64,000 nt of DNA from Streptococcaceae bacterium (GCA_902363395.1 CABIZZ010000001.1:186001-250000), one strand, 5' to 3'; positions 37,117-46,923 are shown, counted from the first letter of the stretch. The notes: generated by a model from the letters alone, not told the origin. A program made the numbers and translations.

Positions 37117-37147
37117 ATTTAATGACTATAATGTTGAGGGGATATTC

Positions 37148-40100
37148 ATGTTTTTTAAACGTTTGAATGGAAAAGTTAGGGAGATGGACCGAACGACTCG
37201 TTTTAAATTAATCAAGTCTGGGAAGCACTGGGTTCGTTCTGAAAATTCTACCTTAGGTTTATTTAAAATTGTTCGTGGAGAAGTAGAAACAACAGTCATA
37301 ACGAAGTCAGAGAAGGAGCGGGATGGGATCCGTTCTACAAGTCAATTCGTACTGAAAGGCTTATTGGCGACGGGAGCAGCTGTTGGCGCCACCGCTATTA
37401 TCAATACAGCTTATGCGGATGAAGCAAGTGCTGATGTGGTGACAACCTCTGAATTACAGAAAGAAACCTTAGCAGAGGCCCATAGCTTAGTGATTGGTTC
37501 TGTCTCTGAAGCTGGATCAATGTCAGAAGAAAGTCTAGAATCGACAAGTGCTTCTGTCTCTTTAAGCGAGCACGGTTCTGAGAGCCTTGCTGTGTCTCTG
37601 AGCGAATCTACCTCAGAAGCTGCTACGACATCAGAGTCAAGCGTGGAAACGACCGAAAGGGTGCTAGGAGCAACGGATAAAGTTGGTCTGGAACAGAATC
37701 TGTCAGAGGCGACCTTATTGACCCAGATGGCCGAGAACTATGCCTCAAACCTTACAGATGCGGATCAGAAAGCAGCTCTCTCGGTTGCGATCGCTAAGGT
37801 GCAAACAGAATTGTCAACCAGTACTCAGTTGCTTCATGAAAATGTTGCGACGCAAGCATATGTGGAGCAGCGTCAACGGTTAAATGAGTCTGTTGATGAA
37901 ATGATGCTTGCTCTGAAAGCATCGGGTTTTGTGGGGAATAGCAGTGTAAACGGCAAACCTGCCATTGCAGCTCAGTTGGCACCGATTTATGAAATCGTTA
38001 CGGATTCTAAAGAGTTGTCCAATATCACTCCTAATTTGGATGATCGAAATGGGGCTAGCGTAAAAGATCCTGCTTTGGAATATGAAGACATCGAAAAGGA
38101 TCCGCATTTAGATAAATCTGTAATAAATCTCGATCCTGCGACTCTTAAGTCTCTGTCTGAAACCCATGATGTGACGCGTTATACCTTTGCTATTTGGGAT
38201 TTCGTTAATCGAGTGAAGCCGGATCCTCTGGATTATTATGCAACCTTATCCGTCGATCGTAGCTCGATTGGTTCAACGACTCCTAAAGGTGTCGACGTAT
38301 ACTTCCGCTTGGTTAAAAAGTCTAGTGGTACGGAGGTTTATGCTCAAACAGTTAAAGCAAATAGTGTAGTTGAATTTGATTTACCAAAGGAATTAGTTGG
38401 TTCAGATACAAACCGCCAATACAGGGTCTTTTACTCAATTTATGATGATGGGAAACCTGGAGTTATACGGATGCAAAGTGTGAGCTACCAGACTCCTAAA
38501 TTTATGATTCAACAGCTTTATGATGTGGTAGAACCTAAAAATGTAGGTCTTTATGCACCATCGATAGTATCAGCCATTGTTCCATCACGAAGTGCTGAAC
38601 ATGTCACCTATTACAAGCTCATTCGCGACAAGGGTGAGTTCCGGCAAGGAGCTTACGTCCCGAATGGTAGGGAAACTGTTTTGGCCTCTTATGCCCAGGT
38701 TGGTATTGAAGGTCAGGAGTACACAGCTTCAGCTACTCGACAATTGGATGGTTTTGTTCAAGTTCCGCTAGTAGACTATCATCAGAATAAAATGTCTGGC
38801 GTCTTTGATCTTAGTGAAGTTGGGAAACAGACTGTCGAATCCTATAGAGGAGGGGCAAGGGACCACTATATTAAGCTTGTCCGAGAAGTGACGAGCCCAA
38901 ATGGTGATTACACCTTAAAATATTATGTCTTAGATCCTTCTAAACAATGGTATTACCGGAAAAGTGATAACGGAACTGTATTCGACCTTGCAAATTATAC
39001 CTTAGTGTATGAAAAGGCCTTTAGACATGACCATTGGAATGAAACCTTTGAACATCTTGAGACGCGAGAGGTAAAAAGTAAGAAAGAAGATTATTCTCTT
39101 ACAGTTACTCCTGAGTTTTCGGATGGAAAAAACTTTAAGTTAAAGATCTCAGGTTGGTTCTCCTTGAAAGAAAAGGTAAGCTATACGGATGAAAAAACGG
39201 GTAAAGAATATTCTTTCCGAAAACCGTATACTTCCGCCCCAGAAGCTCAAGGGCAGTCGAGTGGTAGCCATATTGTGGGAGATGATGCATCTCTGCAAGG
39301 CGCTGATGGATTTTCTAAGTTTTATCATACAGTTTCGACCGGGGTTAGTTACTCTCCATCGAAGAGTGTGAATTACTATTACCGAAGAATGAATGCTTCT
39401 GAACTGGCATCTCAATCACTCAATTATTCCTCTTCTCATTCGATGTCAGCACAAGATAGTCGTTCGTACTCAGAAAGTAACTCATCAGTAGTTGCTTCAG
39501 AGTCTCAATCTCTGTCTGCAGCTGTTTCTCTATCGGATCGTCAATCAAGGTCATTATCTGAGTCTATGTCAAGTAGCGATTCAGTATCAGATAGTCTATC
39601 GGTTTCACAGGTACTTGAATCTCAATCGTTATCTTCTTCTCAGTCTGATTTGCAGAATGATTCAGAGGTCTCAGCTTCAGCGTCGGTAAGTGCATCCTTG
39701 TCTGTATCAGAATCGATTGTTTCTACTTCGGTAAGTAGCTCTCTATCAGCTTCAGAGAAGTCCGCTTCCGAATCATTGAGCGGCTCCTTGTCTGTATCGG
39801 AGTCGATCTCATCAGCATCGACAAGCGCATCGTTATCAGCCTCAGAAGTAGTCGTTTCAGAATCAGCGAGTAGCTCTCTATCTGCTTCAGAGAAGTCTGC
39901 ATCTGAATCCTTGAGTGGCTCCTTGTCTGTATCGGAGTCGATTTCTTCTGCATCGACAAGCGCATCGTTATCAGCATCAGAAGTAGTCGTTTCAGAATCG
40001 TTAAGTGTTTCTCTGTCAGCTTCAGAGAAGTCTGCATCTGAATCCTTGAGCGGCTCCTTGTCTGTATCAGAGTCAATTACTTCAGCATCGACAAGTGCTT

Positions 40101-43100
40101 CGTTATCAGCCTCAGAAGTATCAGTTTCAGCTTCAGCAAGCAACTCGTTGTCAGTCTCAACTAGAACTTCAGAATCTGTAGCTCGTATGGAATCTTCTGA
40201 ACTTCAATCTGCCTCAGTGTCTGAGTTGACATCGAAATCAACAAGCGTTTCCACTTCGGCTTCGACAAGTGTATCAGAAGCAAGTGTATCGATTTCAGCC
40301 AGCGCATCCGAATCGGAATTGAATTCTAAGTCTGTTTCAATCAGTACATCTAATTCTGTCTTGAGTTCAGCATCCGTTTCAACAAGTGCCTCTGAGTCAA
40401 CCTCAAGCAAGCTAGCATCTGAGTTGGAGTCTGTTTCCATCTCGGTAAGTAGTTCGTTATCAGCCTCAGAGGTAGCCGTTTCAGAATCAGCAAGTAGCTC
40501 TCTATCTGTTTCAGAGAAATCTGCATCCGAATCATTGAGTGAATCCTTGTCTGTATCAGAGTCGCTTACTTCAGCTTCGACAAGTGCTTCAGTATCAGCC
40601 TCAGAAGTATCCGTTTCTGCTTCAGCAAGCAGTTCATTGTCAGCATCAGAGAAGTTAGCATCTGAATCCTTGAGTGGATCGTTGTCTGTATCAGAGTCGA
40701 TTGCATCAACGTCGGCAAGTACTTCAGAATCTGTAGCTCAAATGAAATCTTCTGAACTTCAATCCGCTTCAGTATCTGAGTTGATTTCGGAATCAATTAG
40801 CGTGTCAACTTCATCATCGATAAGTGCTTCAGAAGCAAGTGCGTCGATTTCGGCAAGCGTATCAGAATCAGTCTTAGCTTCTGCATCAGTTTCAAGTAGC
40901 GCATCAGAATCGGTTCTGAATTCCGAGTCCGTGTCAATCAGTACCTCAGAATCAACCTCAAGCAAACAAGCATCTGAGTTGGCGTCCGCTTCGGTCTCTG
41001 AGTCAGTTTCAGCAAGCGTGTCAGAATCAGTTTTGAATTCCGAGTATGTTTCAAACAGTGTCTCTGAGTCGACCTCACGCACGCAAGTTTCTGAATTGGC
41101 GTCTGCTTCAACATCCGAGTCAGTCTCAACCTCTGTATCAGTTTCAAGTAGCGCATCAGAATCAGCTTCAAGCAAGCAAGTTTCTGAGTTAGAGTCAACA
41201 TCAACATCTGATTCAGTGTCAACTAGTGAGTCTGTATCAGTAAGTAGTTCAGAGTCTGTTTTGAATTCTGCATCTGTTTCAGCAAGTGCATCTGAATCTG
41301 CTTCTCGCAAGCAAGCCTCTGAGTTAGAGTCGACATCAACATCAGAGTCAGTTTCAACCAGCATATCAGAATCTGTAGCTCAAATGGAATCTACTGAGCT
41401 TCAGTCTGCATCAGTGTCTGAGTTGACTTCGGCATCCGTTTCCGCGTCAGCAAGTGCATCAGAATCAGTCTTGAATTCAGCGTCAGTTTCAATCAGTGCA
41501 TCTGAATCTGTTTCTCGCAAGCAAGCTTCTGAATTAGAGTCAACATCAACATCTGATTCAGTGTTAACTAGTGAGTCGGTATCAGTAAGTAGTTCAGAAC
41601 CAGTCTTGAATTCAGCGTCAGTTTCAGCAAGCGCATCAGAATCAGTCTTGAATTCCGAGTCTGTTTCAATCCGTGCATCTGAATCTGCTTCTCGCAAGCA
41701 AGCCTCTGAGTTAGAGTCGACATCAACATCAGAGTCAGTTTCAACCAGCGTATCAGAATCTGTAGCTCAAATGGAATCTTCTGAGCTTCAGTCTGCATCA
41801 GTGTCTGAGTTGACTTCGGCATCCGTTTCCGCGTCAGCAAGTGCATCAGAATCAGTCTTGAATTCAGCGTCAGTTTCAACAAGCGTATCCGCTTCGGCTT
41901 TGACAAGTGTATCAGTTTCAACCAGCGCATCCGAATCGGAATTGAATTCGGCGTCAGTTTCAGAAAGTGCATCAGAATCTATCTTGAGTTCTGAGTCTGT
42001 TTCAATCAGTGTATCTGAGTCTGATTCAAGCAAGCAAGTTTCTGAGTTAGAGTCAACATCAACATCTGATGCAGTGTCAACTAGTGAGTCTGTATCAGTA
42101 AGTAGTTCCGAGTCCGTTTCAGTAAGTACATCTGAATCAACCTCAGGCGAACAAGCTTCTGAGTTGGCGTCCGCTTCGGCGTCTGAATCTGCCTTAACAA
42201 GTATTTCAGAATCAGTCTTAACTTCTGCATCAATTTCAAGTAGCGCATCAGAATCGGTTTTGAATTCCGAGTCCGTGTCAATCAGTACCTCAGAATCAAC
42301 TTCAAACAAGCAAGCATCTGAATTGGTGTCTGCTTCAATCTCTGAGTCAGTTTCAGCAAGAGCTTCAGAATCTATTTTGAGTTCTGAGTCTGCTTCAAGC
42401 AAGCAAGTATCTGAGTTAGAGTCGACATCAACATCAGAGTCAGTTTCAACCAGCATATCAGAATCTGTAGCTCAAATGGAATCTTCTGAGCTTCAGTCTA
42501 CATCTGTATCTGAGTTGAGTTCGGAATCCGTTTCGGCTTCAGCAAGCGCATCAGAATCTGCTTCAAACAAACAAGCCTCTGAATTGGCTTCGGCCTCAGA
42601 GTCAGTTTCAGCCAGCGCATCAGAATCAGTCTTGAATTCCGAGTCTGTTTCAATCCGTGCATCTGAATCTGCTTCTCGCAAGCAAGCCTCTGAGTTTGAG
42701 TCAACATCAACATCTGATTCAGTGTCAACTAGTAAGTCTGTATCAGTAAGTAGTTCAGAGTCTGTTTTGAATTCTGCATCTGTTTCAGCAAGTGCATCCG
42801 AATCTGCTTCTCGCAAGCAAGCCTCTGAGTTAGAGTCGACATCGACATCAGAGTCAGTTTCAACCAGCGTATCAGAATCTGTAGCTCAAATGGAATCTTC
42901 TGAGCTTCAGTCTGCATCAGTGTCTGAGTTGACTTCGGCCTCCGTTTCCGCGTCAGCAAGTGCATCAGAATCAGTTTTGAATTCAGCATCCGTTTCAATA
43001 AGTGCCTCCGAGTCCATCTCAACCAGCACTTCAGAGTCTGTAGCTCAAATGGAATCATCTGAACTTCAATCCGCTTCAGTGTCTGAGTTGGCTTCGGAAT

Positions 43101-43831
43101 CCACTAGCGTGTCAACTTCATCATCGATAAGTACTTCAGAAGCAAGTACGTCGGTTTCAGCCAGCGCATCAGAATCAGTCTTGAATTCAACATCCGTTTC
43201 AATTAGTGCCTCTGAATCTGCTTCTCGCAAGCAAGCTTCTGAGTTAGAGTCAACATCTGATTCAGTGTCAACTAGTGAGTCTGTATCAGTAAGTAGCTCT
43301 GAATCAGTATTGAATTCAGCATCTGTTTCAGCAAGCCCATCCGAATCTGCTTCAAACAAACAAACCTCTGAATTGACTTCAGCATCGCATCAAACGAGTA
43401 CTTCTGATCAGTCTTCGACTTCGACAGATAGATCGACTTCGTCTACTCATTCTATGTCACAGGCATCAAATTGGTCATCCGCTTCTGCCTTGGCTTCAAA
43501 TGCAGTAAACGAATCTACAGTGGTGTACGGGTCTGCTTCGGCGAGTCTTCAGGAGTCAGCGAGCACACTTGTTTCATTAAAAGCAAGCCAGCTCTCATCA
43601 GAATCGACTTCTCTTTCAACGAGTCGTTCTACCTCTAGCTCGGCAAGCCAATCCCATTCACAAAGTCAAGCGACTCCTCAGATGAGCTCTTCTGGCGAGA
43701 AATCGGCTGCTTCTGTCTCTGAAGCAAAATCGACGTCGGACTCTCTAGGAGTGACGTCACGTGAGCTGTTCATCACGCTTGTAGTAGCTTTCTTTGCAGG
43801 CTTGGCCTCATTTTTCCATCGTAAAAAGTAA
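37148..43831 (+). CDS. Serine-rich repeat glycoprotein adhesin 2 (accessory Sec substrate, no LPXTG recognised)
   Basis: 2227 residues. N-terminus MFFKRLNGKVREMDR and [14 protein letters not shown] is a textbook SRRP signal (Fap1/GspB type), with core FVLKGLLATGAAVGATAI. Short Ser-rich region about 110-175; helical domain about 180-270, resembling the alpha part of Fap1 non-repeat regions; beta-rich domain about 360-640 that resembles the N-terminal domain of the 3214-residue adhesin in this window; long Ser-rich region about 758-2190. The serine repeat is interrupted by modules with K, Q and M (SKQASELES, VAQMESSELQS). The end reads DSLGVTSRELFI, TM helix, FHRKK: LGVTS stands where LPxTG is expected. 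Ribosome site GAGGGG, ATG start. Immediately upstream of secY2. Confidence 0.9.
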   Translation: MFFKRLNGKVREMDRTTRFKLIKSGKHWVRSENSTLGLFKIVRGEVETTVITKSEKERDGIRSTSQFVLKGLLATGAAVGATAIINTAYADEASADVVTTSELQKETLAEAHSLVIGSVSEAGSMSEESLESTSASVSLSEHGSESLAVSLSESTSEAATTSESSVETTERVLGATDKVGLEQNLSEATLLTQMAENYASNLTDADQKAALSVAIAKVQTELSTSTQLLHENVATQAYVEQRQRLNESVDEMMLALKASGFVGNSSVNGKPAIAAQLAPIYEIVTDSKELSNITPNLDDRNGASVKDPALEYEDIEKDPHLDKSVINLDPATLKSLSETHDVTRYTFAIWDFVNRVKPDPLDYYATLSVDRSSIGSTTPKGVDVYFRLVKKSSGTEVYAQTVKANSVVEFDLPKELVGSDTNRQYRVFYSIYDDGKPGVIRMQSVSYQTPKFMIQQLYDVVEPKNVGLYAPSIVSAIVPSRSAEHVTYYKLIRDKGEFRQGAYVPNGRETVLASYAQVGIEGQEYTASATRQLDGFVQVPLVDYHQNKMSGVFDLSEVGKQTVESYRGGARDHYIKLVREVTSPNGDYTLKYYVLDPSKQWYYRKSDNGTVFDLANYTLVYEKAFRHDHWNETFEHLETREVKSKKEDYSLTVTPEFSDGKNFKLKISGWFSLKEKVSYTDEKTGKEYSFRKPYTSAPEAQGQSSGSHIVGDDASLQGADGFSKFYHTVSTGVSYSPSKSVNYYYRRMNASELASQSLNYSSSHSMSAQDSRSYSESNSSVVASESQSLSAAVSLSDRQSRSLSESMSSSDSVSDSLSVSQVLESQSLSSSQSDLQNDSEVSASASVSASLSVSESIVSTSVSSSLSASEKSASESLSGSLSVSESISSASTSASLSASEVVVSESASSSLSASEKSASESLSGSLSVSESISSASTSASLSASEVVVSESLSVSLSASEKSASESLSGSLSVSESITSASTSASLSASEVSVSASASNSLSVSTRTSESVARMESSELQSASVSELTSKSTSVSTSASTSVSEASVSISASASESELNSKSVSISTSNSVLSSASVSTSASESTSSKLASELESVSISVSSSLSASEVAVSESASSSLSVSEKSASESLSESLSVSESLTSASTSASVSASEVSVSASASSSLSASEKLASESLSGSLSVSESIASTSASTSESVAQMKSSELQSASVSELISESISVSTSSSISASEASASISASVSESVLASASVSSSASESVLNSESVSISTSESTSSKQASELASASVSESVSASVSESVLNSEYVSNSVSESTSRTQVSELASASTSESVSTSVSVSSSASESASSKQVSELESTSTSDSVSTSESVSVSSSESVLNSASVSASASESASRKQASELESTSTSESVSTSISESVAQMESTELQSASVSELTSASVSASASASESVLNSASVSISASESVSRKQASELESTSTSDSVLTSESVSVSSSEPVLNSASVSASASESVLNSESVSIRASESASRKQASELESTSTSESVSTSVSESVAQMESSELQSASVSELTSASVSASASASESVLNSASVSTSVSASALTSVSVSTSASESELNSASVSESASESILSSESVSISVSESDSSKQVSELESTSTSDAVSTSESVSVSSSESVSVSTSESTSGEQASELASASASESALTSISESVLTSASISSSASESVLNSESVSISTSESTSNKQASELVSASISESVSARASESILSSESASSKQVSELESTSTSESVSTSISESVAQMESSELQSTSVSELSSESVSASASASESASNKQASELASASESVSASASESVLNSESVSIRASESASRKQASEFESTSTSDSVSTSKSVSVSSSESVLNSASVSASASESASRKQASELESTSTSESVSTSVSESVAQMESSELQSASVSELTSASVSASASASESVLNSASVSISASESISTSTSESVAQMESSELQSASVSELASESTSVSTSSSISTSEASTSVSASASESVLNSTSVSISASESASRKQASELESTSDSVSTSESVSVSSSESVLNSASVSASPSESASNKQTSELTSASHQTSTSDQSSTSTDRSTSSTHSMSQASNWSSASALASNAVNESTVVYGSASASLQESASTLVSLKASQLSSESTSLSTSRSTSSSASQSHSQSQATPQMSSSGEKSAASVSEAKSTSDSLGVTSRELFITLVVAFFAGLASFFHRKK
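39420..43720 (+). repeat. Serine-rich repeat region of adhesin 2 with reiterated non-dipeptide modules
   Basis: About 4.3 kb of SxS codons. Two longer modules recur: one containing VAQMESSELQSASVSEL, seven copies (about 40180, 40730, 41370, 41760, 42460, 42880 and 43040), and one containing [RSN]KQ[AV]SELEST. Near-identical stretches such as the two copies around 41700-41830 and 42830-42960 indicate recent duplication. Confidence 0.85.
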
Positions 43832-43884
43832 ATACAATCATCTTTCTTAAATTGAAAATTTGCTTCTTTCGATTCTTCTGATAT

Positions 43885-43920
43885 ACCGGCAGATCCATGG
43901 GAGGATTTGTCGGTTTTCTT
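43885..43920 (+). terminator. Terminator after adhesin 2
   Basis: ACCGGCAGATCC / GGATTTGTCGGT with G-T pairs, then TTTTCTTT. Confidence 0.7.
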
Positions 43921-43952
43921 TGAGAATGTCGGGTGAAAAGCCTAGTGAAATA

Positions 43953-43961
43953 TGGTATAAT
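43953..43961 (+). promoter_or_regulatory. Extended -10 promoter of the accessory Sec operon
   Basis: TGgTATAAT with a weak -35-like TGAAAA upstream. A transcript would start near 43968. Confidence 0.65.
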
Positions 43962-43988
43962 GAATGGAGAAAAGCTAGATGAATAGTG

Positions 43989-44022
43989 GTTCTTCAGATC
44001 ATCTTCTGAAGAACTTTTTTTC
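43989..44022 (+). terminator. Terminator-like hairpin in the secY2 leader
   Basis: GTTCTTCAGA / TCTGAAGAAC, 6-base loop, T7, about 25 bases after the predicted transcription start and 70 bases before secY2. Either ends a 50-nt transcript or limits transcription into the operon. Confidence 0.8.
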
Positions 44023-44091
44023 TCTTATAGATCAGAGATCGTTTAGGTGAAATGGTCAAATTTGATGAGAGGACTTAGTTAGGATAAGCAT

Positions 44092-45336
44092 TTGAAAGAA
44101 GGGGGAGTAGAAGAGCAGGATATGATGAAACAATCTGGAGTTAGGAAACGATTATTTTGGACAATCCTATTCGTTTTTGTTTATGTTTTAGGAAGTAAAA
44201 TTACCTTACCCTTTGTAGACCTAGCAAAGGTATTAAATGTGAATGAAAGTGCTGCAAGGGGTCTGGAGTTGACGAGTGCTATCATGGGTGGGAATCTTCG
44301 TGGCATGTCCATCTTCGCTCTTGGACTTTCTCCTTGGATGTCTTCCATGATTTTGTGGCGCTTGTTTACAGTATCTAAACGGTATAACCTGGAGAGGACC
44401 AGTTCGGAGCTTGTGGAGCGACGGAAGATGTACCTGACACTTGCTCTGGCTCTTGTTCAATCTCTGGCCATCTCTCTTTATCTCCCCTTACAAACAGATT
44501 TGAGCCCCCTTCTAGTTGTCTCGCTCAATGCCTTGATAATGATTGCAGGAACCTTTTTCTTGGTCTGGTTAGCTGATTTAAATACAGCACTAGGATTGGG
44601 GAATTCTATTGTGATCATGATGGCGGGGATGCTCCTGTACTTGCCAGAGGATGTCCTTGGAACCTTGTCAAAGAGTGGGGGTTCAGCATACAGCCTCCTG
44701 TTTCTAGTGCCTCTCTTGTTAGCCTTTATTTTCATGGTCGTATGCATTGAGTATGCTCGCTATCGGATCCCTGTGAATAAATTGGGGATTCATAATAGTT
44801 TGAAACCTCACACCTTTTTAGAGGTCAAGCTCAATCCAGCTGGGGGGATGCCCTTTATGTATGCCATGACCTTGGTTTCTATCCCGCAGTATATCTTTTT
44901 GCTAGTCCAAGCCATCAATCCCCGTGCGTCATGGGCTGCCAGTATCGCAAAGGAGTTGGTAATAGGAGCGCCAGCTTGGATCCTGCTCTACGGTCTGATG
45001 ATAGCAATTTTGTCCTTTGCTTTTGCCTTTGTGACGGTCAATGGGGAAGAAATTGCAGACAAGATGATGAAAAACTCAGAGTATATTGATTTCGTTTATC
45101 CTGGCGAAGAGACACGTCGGTACATCAATCGAATTGTCTTTCGCTTAACGGTCTTTGGGACACTTTATTTAATTCTGTTTACAGCATTGCCTTTCCTTCT
45201 TCTGCTCTGGGATAGAGGACTTTTGCGTTTGGCCATGATTCCAGGGAGTTTTCTCATGTTTGTGGGGATGATGTCGACCATCCGAGAGGAAGTTCGAGCC
45301 CTTCGCGTGAACCAAGGCTATACAAGATTGTTTTAG
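44092..45336 (+). CDS. secY2: Accessory Sec translocase membrane channel SecY2
   Basis: 414 residues, about 10 TM helices, SecY family. FVYVLGSKITLPFV, LGLSPWMSSMIL (plug/TM2 region) and MPFMYAMTLVSIPQYI are typical of SecY2 rather than housekeeping SecY, which is longer. It forms the channel for the two serine-rich glycoproteins encoded upstream, with SecA2 as motor. Start is TTG 44092 (AGGA 7 bases before); ATG 44122 is an alternative with a poorly spaced site. First gene of a run of nine genes with tight spacing or overlaps to 54613. Confidence 0.93.
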   Translation: MKEGGVEEQDMMKQSGVRKRLFWTILFVFVYVLGSKITLPFVDLAKVLNVNESAARGLELTSAIMGGNLRGMSIFALGLSPWMSSMILWRLFTVSKRYNLERTSSELVERRKMYLTLALALVQSLAISLYLPLQTDLSPLLVVSLNALIMIAGTFFLVWLADLNTALGLGNSIVIMMAGMLLYLPEDVLGTLSKSGGSAYSLLFLVPLLLAFIFMVVCIEYARYRIPVNKLGIHNSLKPHTFLEVKLNPAGGMPFMYAMTLVSIPQYIFLLVQAINPRASWAASIAKELVIGAPAWILLYGLMIAILSFAFAFVTVNGEEIADKMMKNSEYIDFVYPGEETRRYINRIVFRLTVFGTLYLILFTALPFLLLLWDRGLLRLAMIPGSFLMFVGMMSTIREEVRALRVNQGYTRLF

Positions 45337-45344
45337 GAGTTGTT

Positions 45345-46922
45345 ATGTATTACTTTATACCAGCCTGGTATGGCAGTGAGCGGATTTGGCACAGTAGGGT
45401 GACGCCTTGGTACTGGACGCAAGCTACGATAGAATTTGATGAGACTATTCACCAGCTTCGAGTCTTCCAGGAAGCGGGAGTGGAGCGGAAATTAGTGCTT
45501 CCTCACTATTGCCCGCAATTGCGTTACGACCTCCATCGGCAAGATTTGTTAGAAACAGACTATCTGTCGATTTTTGATCACATTCAGGGGATTTCCCCTC
45601 AACAAGAGATGCTTCCGATTCAGGTCGAGGATTTCGAATGGCCTGCTCAGACAAGCTTTACTTATACGCCCTTTCAAATAGTGGCGTTCTGTCGTGGCCA
45701 GGAGATTGCTAATATCGATCTGGGGGTAGACGGGAATATCCTCTCAGTGAGACGGGTAAAGGATAAGGAAACGATTTATGTACAGTATCTGGATGACCGA
45801 GGTTTTATTTCCAGTGTTATTTACTACAAAGAGGGAAGTCCTTATTTCCAAGACTATCTAACCCCCGAAGGAGACTGGGTCTTGAGAGAGCTGTTGGCAG
45901 ATGCGAACCACATGGTCTTTGTCAATGAAGCTTTTCAGAAGCAGTTTAAACGAGAAACCTATCCGGACATGGGAGAAGTGGTTGCTGAAAAAATGGAAGC
46001 CAACCTAGGAGAACTGGTTCCGGGTCAAGATCGTCTGGTGATTGCAGCCCATCCAGCCAATCTACCCTTTGTCCAACAAGTGGGACTAGGTGTTTCAAAG
46101 GTTCTTTCTTTTTATGGGCAACGCCAGCCCTTATCTCAAGAAGATTCGTCACTTCATTTTTCTTTAAAAGAGGTTGACTTGGTGCTGACAGATAGTGAAA
46201 AAACGAAACAGGACTTGCTTGGTCTTGCTCCAAGTCTTACTTCTAAGATCCATCGCCTGACGTCCTTTGATTCACGGCTGAGGTTGGGAAGCAGTCAGGA
46301 GAGGAAGGAGTCGAAAATCTTTTTCCACCTGGATGAAAAGGATCTCCCCTCTCAATCCGTTTTACAGAAAATGTTTGAAATCTTAGCGAAAAATCCCTTG
46401 TTTGAGGTCATTTTCGCGATCTACAATGCTTCTGATGAAGCCGTAGCGACACTAGATCATCAGCTAGAAGACTTGGCTAGCAAGATGGGGATAGCTTCTC
46501 TAGGGGGGCAGGTTGATTCTCGAGAACTGGGAGAAAACCACCTCCTCGAAGATGCCTCTCTCTTTGAAAAGAAGCTAGATCGTTATAAGGTTCGAAATTT
46601 CTTTAACGAGAATGATATCATCAAAGAATTAGAACAGACTCGCTTAATAGTAGACGTAAGTGAGGAACCCGATCTGTATACACAAATTGCAGGCATTTCG
46701 GCAGGAATCCCTCAGATCAATCGTACCCATACGGAGTATGTAGACCATTTAAAAAATGGATATGTCTTGGGTGAGATGGAGGAAGAGCTAGAAAAAGCGA
46801 TAGACTATTTCCTTAGAGATCTGAAACCGTGGAATGAAGCGCTGATTTATTCTGTCGAAAAGATCCAAGAATACACAGGCCAGCGCTTGATCGCCAAATG
46901 GGAAGGATGGATAAAAAACTAG
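45345..46922 (+). CDS. asp1: Accessory Sec system protein Asp1
   Basis: 525 residues, soluble. Opens MYYFIPAWYG, typical for Asp1, with FARLLFYTQATIEFDE-like early region and a C-terminal half with a GT-B-like fold (IPQINRTHTEYVDHLKNGY resembles the nucleotide-sugar end of GT4 enzymes, without known activity). Asp1, Asp2 and Asp3 form a complex required for export of serine-rich glycoproteins through SecA2/SecY2, and bind the substrate and its sugars. Ribosome site AGGAG overlaps the secY2 stop; one base separates its stop from asp2. Confidence 0.92.
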   Translation: MYYFIPAWYGSERIWHSRVTPWYWTQATIEFDETIHQLRVFQEAGVERKLVLPHYCPQLRYDLHRQDLLETDYLSIFDHIQGISPQQEMLPIQVEDFEWPAQTSFTYTPFQIVAFCRGQEIANIDLGVDGNILSVRRVKDKETIYVQYLDDRGFISSVIYYKEGSPYFQDYLTPEGDWVLRELLADANHMVFVNEAFQKQFKRETYPDMGEVVAEKMEANLGELVPGQDRLVIAAHPANLPFVQQVGLGVSKVLSFYGQRQPLSQEDSSLHFSLKEVDLVLTDSEKTKQDLLGLAPSLTSKIHRLTSFDSRLRLGSSQERKESKIFFHLDEKDLPSQSVLQKMFEILAKNPLFEVIFAIYNASDEAVATLDHQLEDLASKMGIASLGGQVDSRELGENHLLEDASLFEKKLDRYKVRNFFNENDIIKELEQTRLIVDVSEEPDLYTQIAGISAGIPQINRTHTEYVDHLKNGYVLGEMEEELEKAIDYFLRDLKPWNEALIYSVEKIQEYTGQRLIAKWEGWIKN

Positions 46923-46923
46923 G

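Noticed and set aside
39640-43360. Many Asp/Glu/Ser/Ala-rich minus-strand ORFs of 60-220 codons
   Set aside because: They mirror the serine repeat codons of adhesin 2; low-complexity composition, no start signals.
34580-43720. Short-period repeats considered as CRISPR or minisatellite arrays
   Set aside because: The repeats are in-frame serine codons with no spacer/repeat alternation and no cas genes.
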